NCBI GenBank assembly: GCA_033853925.1
Contig: JAWOLC010000047.1
Location: 1 to 64,000, forward strand
Length of the DNA: 64,000 nucleotides
Reading direction: 5' to 3'
Origin: JANXPZ01 sp033853925
GTDB taxonomy: Bacteria > Eisenbacteria > RBG-16-71-46
Part shown: in pieces, positions 16,211-24,671 of the stretch
Numbering within the stretch: position 1 is the first letter of the stretch
Layout of the letters: each line of letters opens with the position of its first letter
The notes under the pieces: model-generated
What the model was told of the DNA's origin: nothing
What the model saw: only the letters and a program-made list of their open reading frames with translations
Databases searched by the model: none
Program-made: the position numbers and the translations under genes

Positions 16211-19200
16211 CTACGCGGCCGGAACGGCTGCCGCCCCGGCCAGGGGGTGATGCTCCAGAGTCTCTCTCACGGTGGAGAGCAGGACGGGCACGGGCCGCAC
16301 CTGCAGCAGCCACAAGCGCGCTCCTTCCAGGCCGAACTCGAGGTCGAGCGGATACCCGTAGCCGGCTTCGAGGCGCGCCGCCAGCCGGGCCAGCTCGGCC
16401 AGCTCGACGTATTCGAGGGCGGGCCGCAGGCGCTGGTGGTACAGAGTGGGAGCGCGGATCGTGCCGGCCCCGGCGCGCCGGTCGAAGATCACCTGCTCGC
16501 GCTTGTCGGCGGTGACGTAGCGGAAACGCAGCGGGCGCTCGGCCAGATCCCGCGTCTTGGCCACGAAGACGTGATCGGCGGCGACGGCTCCCGAGACCAC
16601 GCCTTCGCCCAGGCCGAGCCCCGCGTTGACCACCATCTCGGAGAATTCCCCGTGCGCGACGTCGCAGGTGACGAGCACTCCGGACACGCGCGACCACGCC
16701 ATCCGCTGGACGATCACGCCGCCACCCACGTCCGCCGGATTCAGGCCCAGCACCGCCCGATTGTGGATGGCGCGCTCCGTCCACAGTCCGCTCCAGGCGC
16801 GCTTGAGGTGCTCCACGACCTGCTCCCCGCCGCGCACGAAGAGGAAGGTGTCGAACTCGCCCGCCCGGGCCGCGATCTCGGCGTCCTCCTCGCGCGAAGA
16901 GGAGCGGATGGAGACGAACGGCTCCGCTTCTTCCTCTTCACGCCGGGCTTCGCCGGGCCCGGCTTCGCACAGCCGGCGATACGCCGCCTTCACTTCGGCT
17001 GCCAGGGCCTCGGGCAGGGTCACCCTCTCCCACAGCGCCCGGATCTGCGCCGACTTCTCGGCGTGGCCCAGATCGCCGCGAGCCAGCACGCGCTCGATCC
17101 ACTGGCCCAGGGGGCGCGCGGGGCGCGGCGGCTCGCCGCCGAAGGGGCTGCGCGCGTCGGCGCCCGTCGCCGGCGGCTCGACGGGAAGCCGCAGGACGTC
17201 CGTGAACGCGCGATGCGTGACCGCGAACCAGGGGGGAACGCGGCAGGGCTCCAGCCGCTCGGCCTCGGCCAGGTTCGCGGCCTTCCAGCCCACGAGCGGG
17301 TGCAGCTCCGTCCCCCCGTCCGCGGGCCACACCACGAGACGGGCGGCCAGCCGCGCGCGCCCTTCCTCGTCGCGGCGCTCGAGGCCGGCGCGCAGGCGCC
17401 GTACCTCCTCGCGCTCGCTCTCCGGCGTGCCCAGGACCTCGTCCAGCCTCTCCAGCTCACGCAGCGCGTGGCGGAAGCCCGCCGCCCCTCGCGCCCGAGC
17501 CTCCCTCCTGCCCAGGTCCTCCGTCCGCTCGGCGCGCTGCTCGCGCAGGCGGCTCGCGGTCACGCCGTCCAGGTCGCCGAGGTCGGGCGGCGGGAGGTTT
17601 CGCCCGTCCGGGCCCGCGGCGCTCAGCAGGGCCGCCGCGTCCGCGAGCGTCTCCTGAGCGCGCAGGATCTCGAGCCGCGACGCGAGCACCTCGTACAGCG
17701 ACGACAGCGCGGGGATCCGCTGCCGGGCCCTCGCCCAGGAGGCCTGGACGCCCTGCGCCAGTCCACGGGCGGTCTCGACCAGGCAATCGCGCGCCGCTCG
17801 GCCCACGCGTGGATTGCCGAGCAGCGGCAGGAGCAGGTGGACCCTCTCCTCGCCCGCGATCTCCCGACCGGAGGGCCCGCGGGCGGCGAGGAGCTCGCGC
17901 ACCGCGTGGCGGGCCAGCTCGGGGCTGGCCAGGCCGCTCAGAATCCGCACGAGCTGGTGTCGAGCCCGCAGCTTGCTACCGCGAAGCGCCAGGACCTCGG
18001 CGGGATCCGCAGCGACCGCCAGCCGCCGCATCGCCTCCACGTGCGAGTGCAGCTCGTCGTGGAGCGCCAGGGCCTCGGGGTCCTGGCCGAGGACGCGGAG
18101 CGTGCCCGCGTCGGCGTCGAGGACGACCAGGTCGCCCTCGCGGAGTCGGTGCTCGGGCTCGCGGAGGTCGCGGTGCACGGCCACGCGGAAGCCGGCGATG
18201 TCGCGCTCCTCCAGGCGGAACTCGACCGTACGGTACCTCAGGGCCAGGCGACCCTCGCCGTCGCGCTCCCACTGGCCGGGGACGATCAGCGCGGGCTTGC
18301 GGAACTGCATGGCCAACAGTCCCACGTGGCTCAAGACGCCGCCCCCGGTCGACACCACCCCGGCCGCCCGATACAGGAACGCGCTGTCGTCCGGCCGCAG
18401 CGAGGCCGCGACGAGGATCGCCTGGTCCAGCTCTTCCGGCAGGCGCCCGGCCGTTCCGAAGAGCGCGCGACCCACGACCCGGCCCGGCGATGCCCGCAGC
18501 CCGATCACCACGCGCTCCCCCGCCTCCGGCCGCGCGAGGGTCGCGGGATTCGGGCTGCGGAACGGCTCGGCGGCATGGGCCGCTTCCTCGACCGTCGGCG
18601 CCGGCGCCGCTTCCGCGCCCGGGGCGACGTAGCTGCTCCGGCGCAGGAGCACTCCCAGGTCCGCGGCGTCGATGCGCGCGTTGGATCGCCAGGCGTCCAC
18701 CTTCCGCACCCGGCTGCGGCCGAGCGCCGAGCCGTGGACGAACAGCCCGAACTGGAGGATCCCCGCCGAGTCGCGAAGCACGCTGACCCGCAGCGCGTCG
18801 CCGGGCAGCGGCAGGCTGGCCGACTGGACCTCGTAGCCGTTGATCGTGCCCGTGGTCTGGAAGCGAAGCAACCGCGCGAAAGGCTCGATGGTGCGCGCCA
18901 CGGCAGCGGCGCCGGGGAGCCGTCCGTCGCCCGCCGCCAGGATCTCGGCGAACAGCCCGGCCTCGTGCTCGACCTGATAGGTCTCGGGTGGACGGCGGTG
19001 GAGTCGGTGCCGGGAGACCGTCAACTCCCCCCGTGCCAGCGCTGCGCGCAGCGGCCGCAGCAGGCTCCCCTCGAGCCGCAGCTGCCCGAGGGCGCGGCGA
19101 TCATCGTCGAGCAGCGGTGCCGGATCGAGGCCGAGAGCGGAGAGCGCCGCCCGCAGCCCCGCGGGCAGCGCGCGGGGCTGCGTGGCGCTGAAGCGGTCCT

Positions 19201-21385
19201 GGTACGGACCCTCGCCGCGCCAGGCCACCTCGGTCTCGCTGGCGGGACCGGCCTCGACGGCGGCGAGGATGCCGCGGCGGTCGCGGGTGAGGATCTGCTC
19301 GAGGGGGAGCACTCCCCAGTGCGCGAACCACTCGGCCCAGGCACGCGCGACCGCGGCCCGGGCCGCGGCGTCCAGCACGAGGTCGCCCAGGGCCCAGTCG
19401 AGGTCCATCAGGTAGGGAAGCGTGCCGGCGAGGCTCTCGACCTTCTCGCAGAGGTCGCCGAGGTCGAGAGCCCGCTCCTTGTCGTAGCGCGCCTCGACGT
19501 GCGTGTTCTCGATCCGGTAGTCGAGGTCGAGACGCCGGAGGAGCTGACCGAGTCCCTCGAGCGTGGGGTTCGGGTGCGCCGAGAGCTCGTACTTGCTGAC
19601 GCCGAAGAACTGCAGGTCGAGCATGCCGCCCTGGAGCGGCGGCGCGTAGTTCACGCGCAGCAACGCGGGATGGGTGCCGAAGCCGACGAAGTAGTGGACC
19701 TCGCTGCCGTAGAGGAAGACGCGGACGCCGGGGAAGCTCTGGCGCCCGTGCAGGAGCGAGCGGCCGAAGGCTTCCACGAGGAGCCGGACCGGGTACGGCG
19801 GAGCCGTGCTCGCCGTCTCCCGCGTCTCGGGATCGAAGTCGGCGTAGTGGACGGTCCGCAGGCGGCGGAGGACGCGCGAGCGGGAAGCCAGGACGACGTC
19901 GACCGTGCGGTTCGTGCCGCTGCCGGCCCGTGCGAGCCGGAAGGCGAGCTGCAGGCTGCGCTGGTGCAGGTAGCGCTTCAGCCCGTGGAGCGTGCGCACG
20001 TCCCCCGGCGCCCGAGGGTCGTCGAAGGACAGGACGAGGCGCGTCAGCTCGGCCGAGAGCTGGTCGTCGCGCCCCTCGCCCTCCAGCTCCCGGGCGATAC
20101 GCTCGCGGAGACCGCGATAGACGCCCGCCACGACCGGGCATTCGTCGGTGAACGGCGTGAACAGGGCGGCGAAGCCGGCCACGATCCCGTCCATGCGTTC
20201 CAGGATGCGACGGACCATGGGGCGCGTGGGCGGCGCGACGTCGAGGAAGTCGGCGAGGAGCTGCGCGTGCGCCAGACTGTAGGAGCGGAAGCGCTCGATC
20301 GGGTCTCGCGCGGCCAGGTCCCCGGCCGGCGCACCCGATCCTCCCTGGGCGATCACCAGGTAGGTCTCGCTCGTCCGCCGGGCATCGCCCGAGGATTCGA
20401 GGAGCTGCGCCTCCGCCGGAGTGACCATGAACGGGAAGGAGCCACCGATGCTCACGCCGACTCGCGGGTGGACCTCGATCCCCAGATTCACGCGCGGCCA
20501 GCCCAAATCGGCGATCACCTCGCGGAGGAGCGCCTTGCCGCACTGTCGCTCGGCCACCGCCAGGGGAGCCGCCAGCCGCACGGCGCCATGCGGCTCGGGC
20601 TGGAGATGAACCAGGTCCAGGTGGGACGCCCGGGTGTAGTCGAGGTAGTCGCCGACCAGGGCATGTGCCTCACGGCCGAGCAGGCGCTCCCTCAGGTCAC
20701 GCGGGGCGGGCTCTCCGTCGAGGTCCAGCACTCGGGCGGCGAGCCGGCGCTGGCTCTCCGTGCCGCTCAGGAGGAGATCGAGCACGGCTCCCGTCCCCCC
20801 GGCCGGGCGGGTCGGGGCGCTGCCGGGCGACCCCGGCGAAGGCGCGGGGGCGGAGTCGAGGATTCGCGCGACGAGGTGCAGAGCCTCCGGCTCGCGCAGC
20901 CACGAGCCCTCCCTGTCGGCCTGCTCCGCGAGGAAGCGCACGACTCGATCGCCGGCGTGCCAGCCGCCGGCTGCCGCCCGTCGCGCCGCGCATTCGAGGC
21001 CGCGTCGCAAGATGTCCTGCCGCGCCGCGGCGATCATGCCCTCGAGGAGCGGCCAGGGGTCGGCGCAGTCCGTCGCGGCCTGCTCCACGAGATCGGCGAG
21101 CGGCAGCGCCACCGCGCTCACGCCGCCCGCGAGCAGACCCGCCAGCTCGACGAGGTGACCGAACTCGACCTCCGTGGGCGGGGCATGCAACGCCAGGCGA
21201 AGACGCGCGCAATCCGCGCCCACCCGCTCGGCCGAGCCCATCGCCACGCCCAGCTCGGCGGCGATGGAGCGGGCGAGCGAGGCCACGAGGGCGTCTCGAT
21301 CCTGCCGGAGGGCAGGAACGGTCTGCGCATCGGGTCTGCGGGGAGGTCCGCTCTCCGCGTCGTCCCGTTTCGGCTGGCCCGCCAC
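16211..21385 (-). CDS. Large dikinase-like protein: unknown N-terminus, phosphohistidine domain, C-terminal ATP-grasp (PPDK-N)
   Basis: The 1724-residue protein has three regions. Residues 1-~950 match nothing I recognise; they contain ordered stretches such as LGIEVHPRVGVSIGG and LDLQFFGVSKYEL. Residues ~960-1080 are a swivelling phosphohistidine domain with His1020 in STGGGVLSHVGLL. Residues ~1350-1710 are a pyruvate-phosphate-dikinase N-terminal ATP-grasp domain with SIRSSSREEDAEI, AGEFDTFLFV, GLGLGEGVVSGAV and the closing LLQVRPV. PEP synthases have ATP-grasp first and a PEP barrel last; here the order is reversed and the barrel is absent. The VLSHV motif and His-then-ATP-grasp order resemble plant glucan/phosphoglucan water dikinases. 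Predicted chemistry is transfer of the ATP beta-phosphate through His to an unknown acceptor. It is the first gene of the two-gene unit. Confidence 0.85.
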   Translation of the reverse strand: MAGQPKRDDAESGPPRRPDAQTVPALRQDRDALVASLARSIAAELGVAMGSAERVGADCARLRLALHAPPTEVEFGHLVELAGLLAGGVSAVALPLADLVEQAATDCADPWPLLEGMIAAARQDILRRGLECAARRAAAGGWHAGDRVVRFLAEQADREGSWLREPEALHLVARILDSAPAPSPGSPGSAPTRPAGGTGAVLDLLLSGTESQRRLAARVLDLDGEPAPRDLRERLLGREAHALVGDYLDYTRASHLDLVHLQPEPHGAVRLAAPLAVAERQCGKALLREVIADLGWPRVNLGIEVHPRVGVSIGGSFPFMVTPAEAQLLESSGDARRTSETYLVIAQGGSGAPAGDLAARDPIERFRSYSLAHAQLLADFLDVAPPTRPMVRRILERMDGIVAGFAALFTPFTDECPVVAGVYRGLRERIARELEGEGRDDQLSAELTRLVLSFDDPRAPGDVRTLHGLKRYLHQRSLQLAFRLARAGSGTNRTVDVVLASRSRVLRRLRTVHYADFDPETRETASTAPPYPVRLLVEAFGRSLLHGRQSFPGVRVFLYGSEVHYFVGFGTHPALLRVNYAPPLQGGMLDLQFFGVSKYELSAHPNPTLEGLGQLLRRLDLDYRIENTHVEARYDKERALDLGDLCEKVESLAGTLPYLMDLDWALGDLVLDAAARAAVARAWAEWFAHWGVLPLEQILTRDRRGILAAVEAGPASETEVAWRGEGPYQDRFSATQPRALPAGLRAALSALGLDPAPLLDDDRRALGQLRLEGSLLRPLRAALARGELTVSRHRLHRRPPETYQVEHEAGLFAEILAAGDGRLPGAAAVARTIEPFARLLRFQTTGTINGYEVQSASLPLPGDALRVSVLRDSAGILQFGLFVHGSALGRSRVRKVDAWRSNARIDAADLGVLLRRSSYVAPGAEAAPAPTVEEAAHAAEPFRSPNPATLARPEAGERVVIGLRASPGRVVGRALFGTAGRLPEELDQAILVAASLRPDDSAFLYRAAGVVSTGGGVLSHVGLLAMQFRKPALIVPGQWERDGEGRLALRYRTVEFRLEERDIAGFRVAVHRDLREPEHRLREGDLVVLDADAGTLRVLGQDPEALALHDELHSHVEAMRRLAVAADPAEVLALRGSKLRARHQLVRILSGLASPELARHAVRELLAARGPSGREIAGEERVHLLLPLLGNPRVGRAARDCLVETARGLAQGVQASWARARQRIPALSSLYEVLASRLEILRAQETLADAAALLSAAGPDGRNLPPPDLGDLDGVTASRLREQRAERTEDLGRREARARGAAGFRHALRELERLDEVLGTPESEREEVRRLRAGLERRDEEGRARLAARLVVWPADGGTELHPLVGWKAANLAEAERLEPCRVPPWFAVTHRAFTDVLRLPVEPPATGADARSPFGGEPPRPARPLGQWIERVLARGDLGHAEKSAQIRALWERVTLPEALAAEVKAAYRRLCEAGPGEARREEEEAEPFVSIRSSSREEDAEIAARAGEFDTFLFVRGGEQVVEHLKRAWSGLWTERAIHNRAVLGLNPADVGGGVIVQRMAWSRVSGVLVTCDVAHGEFSEMVVNAGLGLGEGVVSGAVAADHVFVAKTRDLAERPLRFRYVTADKREQVIFDRRAGAGTIRAPTLYHQRLRPALEYVELAELARLAARLEAGYGYPLDLEFGLEGARLWLLQVRPVPVLLSTVRETLEHHPLAGAAAVPAA

Positions 21386-21435
21386 GACGGGTCCCTCCGC
21401 GGTCGGGGATGGTCCTGAGTCCCGTCCGACTCTCT

Positions 21436-21441
21436 ACTCTA
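21436..21441 (-). promoter_or_regulatory. Possible -10 element for the dikinase operon
   Basis: TAGAGT on the minus strand, about 50 bp before the dikinase start, resembles the TAGACT-type hexamers seen before other genes here. No clear -35 hexamer accompanies it. Confidence 0.25.
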
Positions 21442-21496
21442 GACGTCTTTCTCCGGGTCGGCCATAGATGGATGAACGACGCAGACCGACCGGGCC

Positions 21497-21537
21497 GCGG
21501 ACTGGCAGCGACCCGGGAGTCGATCTCACGGGGCGCT
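21497..21537. repeat. 41-bp direct repeat, copy 2 (right flank of the maeB-like/dikinase unit)
   Basis: Same sequence as 13800-13840 with two changes. One falls in the hairpin arm (AGCGACCC instead of AGCGCCCC), so the stem has one mismatch. The copy lies between the dikinase start and the end of the hemerythrin gene, 38 bp before the latter's stop. Confidence 0.8.
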
Positions 21538-21574
21538 CTGGTTTCGAGGGTCGGTGGATCGGACTGAAGGAGGT

Positions 21575-22132
21575 TCAGGCGACCCCGTAGCGACGCTTCA
21601 GATCGCCGAGCATGGCGTGGTAGGCCTCGTGCTTCCCCTCGCCGACTCTTTCGCGCTCGATCGCCTCGAACCGCTCGACCATGCCGGCAACGGCCTCCGC
21701 GGGCACCAGGCGATCGGCCATCGAGAAGAGGACGTTGTTCTCCTTGTGGATGTGCGCCCGCAAGATGTCGCGGTAGGCGTGCGCGTGCTCGACGATCTCG
21801 GCGACCGCCTCGGTGTCGCCGCGCCGCAACCGCTCGAGGCCGTCGGCGAGCGCGCGGACATGGCGGCGGCCGACCTCGTGCTCCGCGAGCATCACGCCGA
21901 TCGGCCCACCCTCCCGGGGAACGCCCAGGCGCAGGAGTTCAGGGAAGAGAACATCTTCCTCCTTGCCGTGATGACAGCGGTCCACGAACCCCTTGAAGAA
22001 GTCGAGCAGTCTCTCCAGGTCGGTGAGCGCCTGGGCGTCGTGGGCCACGATCGCTGCCGCGACCTTGTCGAGGATCTGCAGGGCGACGATGACGGCCTTG
22101 TGCTCGTTGACGAGTTCCTCCGTTGCCTTCAT
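21575..22132 (-). CDS. Hemerythrin-like HHE-domain protein
   Basis: The 185-residue protein is a four-helix HHE-domain protein. Likely di-iron ligands are the His in NEHKAV, CHHGKEEDVLFP, HEVGRRHV and AHIHKENNVLF. Such bacterial hemerythrin-like proteins bind O2 or NO, or repair iron centres under nitrosative stress. The ATG at 22132 follows GGGGAGGG, and the upstream reading frame is not protein-like. It is divergent from the Fnr-type regulator across 647 bp, with an exported rubrerythrin-like gene beyond, so the three look like an oxygen/NO response group. Confidence 0.9.
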   Translation of the reverse strand: MKATEELVNEHKAVIVALQILDKVAAAIVAHDAQALTDLERLLDFFKGFVDRCHHGKEEDVLFPELLRLGVPREGGPIGVMLAEHEVGRRHVRALADGLERLRRGDTEAVAEIVEHAHAYRDILRAHIHKENNVLFSMADRLVPAEAVAGMVERFEAIERERVGEGKHEAYHAMLGDLKRRYGVA

Positions 22133-22779
22133 GTCGTGGCCCTCCCCCGTGTCTGGTCTCACGCGTGCAGCCGAGCAGATGATCGGCGCAGGCGTCCCCA
22201 TGAGCGGCCGCCTTGGCGAGGTTACTCCGAGTCGCCGTGTCAGTCCCGTGGCGGAAGCGTGGGCCGAGAGAGGCTCTCGCCGGCGGTGATCGGCTCGCCG
22301 ATCCCGGGCATTCTGGCCCGCCGCGGTCTCACGCGAGCGCGTGGGCTTCCGCGACCTTCGGTCTTCCGGCCGAGCCCGTCCTCGCCATCTTTGGACAAGC
22401 CGGCGGCCGTGGGGCGCGCCTCTCCCGAAGTGATCGGCAACCGCCTGGCGACGCCGCCGATCGCGCGCGGGAAGGGAGAGCTGGGAAGGAGCGGCGTCCA
22501 AGGTTGCGCAGGAAGCGCCCAGCGAATGAGGCCGGCGACCTCTCCGCGGGCACGCCAGGCACCGGTGTAGCGTCGCGACCCGGAATCCCGGCGCGTCGGC
22601 GCCGTCCCCGGCCCGGCCGCGGCGGGCAGGCCGACATCGGGCTCGCCCCGCTCGGATCCTTGCGGCCCGACTCTCTCCTGAACGAGACATTGCGTGAGCG
22701 TGGGCGCGGAGTAGCTTTGTGGCCTCGGTCGGCGCGCACGCGTGGTCACCCGACACGACCCCAAGAGAGGAAGATCCCC
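22133..22779. other. Divergent intergenic region between hemerythrin-like gene and fnr-like gene
   Basis: These 647 bp hold only Arg/Pro/Gly-rich open frames in several phases, which I read as GC-driven noise. I found no palindrome matching TTGAT-N4-ATCAA in it and no recognisable RNA. Confidence 0.45.
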
Positions 22780-23469
22780 TTGAGACCGCCGTGCGCAAGC
22801 TGCACCGCTCGCACCTGCGGGCTGTTCGGCTGCCTGACCTCGAGGCAACTCGCGCGACTCGAGGAAGGCAAGACCTCGCACGCATACAACTCGGGACAGC
22901 CCGTCTACTACGAGGGCAACGCCGCGCTCGCCGTGTACTGCATCCTCGAGGGCCGGATCAAGCTCTGGCGCACCACTCAGAACGGCGACGAGTTCGTCCT
23001 CGGGACGCGAAGCAGCGGCGAGCTGATGGGATACCGAGCCGTCCTCTGCGGCAGCGACTACGCGGTCACGGCCGAGCCACTCGAGCGTTCGGTGGTCTGC
23101 GCCATCCCGCGCGAGGCCTTCGTCTGCCTGGTGCGGGAGAGCCCCGCTCTCGCCCTGGGACTGCTCAGCCTCCTGGCGGTCCAGAGCCTCACGCGGGAAG
23201 ACCAACTGGTGGCACGCAACCTGGACCCGGTGCGCCGGCGCACCGCTCGCTATCTGCTGGAGCTCGCGCCGCCAGGGGCCGAGCCCTCCCCGTCGCCGCT
23301 CAGGCTCCAGGTGCCGCTGAAGCGCGGAGAGATGGCGCACCTGATCGGCACGACCCCCGAGACCCTGTCTCGCACGCTTCATGTCTTCGCGGCGCGCGGC
23401 ATCGTGGAGCTGGAGCGGCACGAGATTCGCGTGCTGGACATGGAGAGGCTGCAGCGCATCGCTCGCTAG
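22780..23469 (+). CDS. Crp/Fnr-family regulator with N-terminal Cys cluster (TTG start)
   Basis: The 229-residue protein has a cyclic-nucleotide-binding-type beta roll (SGQPVYYEGN to AIPREAF), a dimer helix and a C-terminal winged helix with EMAHLIGTTPETLSRTL. The ETLSR recognition helix equals the E--SR pattern of FNR, which reads TTGAT half-sites. The N-terminus has Cys at residues 5, 8, 13 and 18 (CASCTARTCGLFGC), suggesting an oxygen-labile Fe-S cluster, although spacing differs from E. coli FNR. I chose TTG at 22780: GAGAGGAAG precedes it, and it gives the normal family length with the Cys motif at the start. The longer frame upstream is not protein-like. Probable oxygen or NO sensor for neighbouring di-iron genes. 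Confidence 0.85.
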   Translation: MRPPCASCTARTCGLFGCLTSRQLARLEEGKTSHAYNSGQPVYYEGNAALAVYCILEGRIKLWRTTQNGDEFVLGTRSSGELMGYRAVLCGSDYAVTAEPLERSVVCAIPREAFVCLVRESPALALGLLSLLAVQSLTREDQLVARNLDPVRRRTARYLLELAPPGAEPSPSPLRLQVPLKRGEMAHLIGTTPETLSRTLHVFAARGIVELERHEIRVLDMERLQRIAR

Positions 23470-23535
23470 CGCCTGGCCTCGGGCGCTCCGGCCACGGTCC
23501 GACCCGTGGAAGCCGCTTTCGCCGGACTCCCGCGC

Positions 23536-23560
23536 CCGGTCGGAACCGTGAGCCGACCGG
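23536..23560. terminator. Hairpin between convergent fnr-like and rubrerythrin-like genes
   Basis: CCGGTCGG and CCGACCGG form an 8-bp stem around a 9-base loop in the 137-bp gap between the two convergent stops. No T-run follows on either strand. Confidence 0.4.
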
Positions 23561-23606
23561 AAGGCCCACGATCCCGACTCGGGCGCCGTCGGGGCCGCCT
23601 TCTCCC

Positions 23607-24296
23607 TCACCGTGGCCCCGGGCACGCAAAGGTCACGATCCCGCCGCCGCCGGTGCCACAGTTCGGACAGCGCTTCACGGGGCTGATGAACGCGCTCCCG
23701 TCGCCCATGCAGACGTAGCACGCGCCGAGGAACGCCGGGCTCCCCGCGAATCCCGAGATCGTGAGCAGCACGGTGACGAGCGGCTGGGGGGCCGAGGCCC
23801 GGTCCAACCTCTCGAGGGCGTCGGCGAAGAGCTTCGCGTGGGTCGCTTCGGCGCCACGCGCGTAGTTGATCGACGCGAGAGCATCGTAGAGGCACTCCGC
23901 GCGTGCGTAGTCGGCGAACCGCCGGTAGACACGATCACGCTCGTCGAGTTCGGTGGCGATGGCCGCCCGGAGGTTCTCGGCGGTCTCGGCCACGTCGAAG
24001 ACGGTCCGGGTCCAGACCGCGTCGCCGCCGAGGTGCTCGATGGCCACGCGCTGATTCACGGCGTGCACGGACTCGGCGCTGGCGATGGCGCGAAACAAGC
24101 ACGCGACGCTCGCGTACCCGTCGACCTCCGCGCGCTCGGCGTAATCCAGGTAGCGGAGCCGCGCGTCGACCTCGCGGCAATAGGCGATCTGCAGCGCCGA
24201 GAAGGTCTGGCCGTCCTCGGCCGGGACGAAATCCGCCAGACCGGCGATCATGGCGCCCGCCGCGAGGAGTGCGGTGTAAGCGATCGACGACCTCAT
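23607..24296 (-). CDS. Exported rubrerythrin-like ferritin-fold protein with C-terminal Cys4 motif
   Basis: From ATG 24296 (preceded by AAGGAGGGG) the 229-residue protein starts with a signal peptide, AYTALLAAGAMIAGLADFVPA. The helical region has two Glu-rich pairs, YAERAEVDGYAS with ASAESVHAVNQ, then ELDERDRVYRRFADYARAE with GAEATHAKLF, the pattern of a ferritin-like di-iron site. The C-terminus has CYVC and CPNCG, resembling a rubredoxin/zinc ribbon. Rubrerythrins reduce peroxide in the cytoplasm; export is unusual. An FNR-like box lies about 180 bp upstream. Whether the Cys4 site binds iron or zinc cannot be told. Confidence 0.78.
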   Translation of the reverse strand: MRSSIAYTALLAAGAMIAGLADFVPAEDGQTFSALQIAYCREVDARLRYLDYAERAEVDGYASVACLFRAIASAESVHAVNQRVAIEHLGGDAVWTRTVFDVAETAENLRAAIATELDERDRVYRRFADYARAECLYDALASINYARGAEATHAKLFADALERLDRASAPQPLVTVLLTISGFAGSPAFLGACYVCMGDGSAFISPVKRCPNCGTGGGGIVTFACPGPR

Positions 24297-24671
24297 GGCC
24301 ACCCCTCCTTCCCGTGTGTCCGGCGCACCCACCCGGTCTGTCTGCCGGATTCAGTGTCCACCGGGCTCGGGGCCGTGTCCCTGGCGGAGGACACGCGGGC
24401 GCGTGATCGAGGTCGCTCGGGGGGATGCGGCCGCCCCGGCGCGATCATCGCGGAGGTCAGGCGCGGGATTGACCGCGATCAACGGGAGGGCGCGATCAGG
24501 CGGAGCGGGCCGCCTCGACGCGCTCGATCGCTACTTCAGCAGCGACAACCTCTGCGTGCGCGTGCCCCAGGGCGTGACGAGGCGCACGATAGAGCCCGGC
24601 CCCAGCCGCGCGCCCGGCGGGAATTCGCCACGCCGTCCGCGCTCGCGCGGGGAGCGATCCGGGACCGGACG
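24297..24671. other. Intergenic region upstream of rubrerythrin-like gene
   Basis: 375 bp without a supported gene, between the rubrerythrin-like start and the end of the M29-like aminopeptidase, both on the minus strand. It contains the FNR-like box. Confidence 0.5.
24469..24482. promoter_or_regulatory. FNR-like box
   Basis: TTGACCGCGATCAA matches TTGAT-N4-ATCAA at 9 of 10 positions. It lies about 180 bp upstream of the rubrerythrin-like start and about 1 kb from the Fnr-type gene, whose recognition helix has the FNR pattern. An activator site would put a promoter near 24434, leaving a long leader. Confidence 0.5.

Noticed and set aside
16211..21385. Phosphoenolpyruvate synthase (ppsA)
   Set aside because: The ATP-grasp and His domains are in reversed order and the PEP-binding barrel is absent.
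16115..21418. 1767-codon open frame on the plus strand
   Set aside because: Antisense to the dikinase-like gene, with low-complexity composition and no motif; the minus-strand frame has intact ATP-grasp and phosphohistidine motifs.
22213..22779. N-terminal extension of the fnr-like frame
   Set aside because: Arg/Pro/Gly-rich and without similarity to any regulator; TTG 22780 has a ribosome site and gives normal family length.
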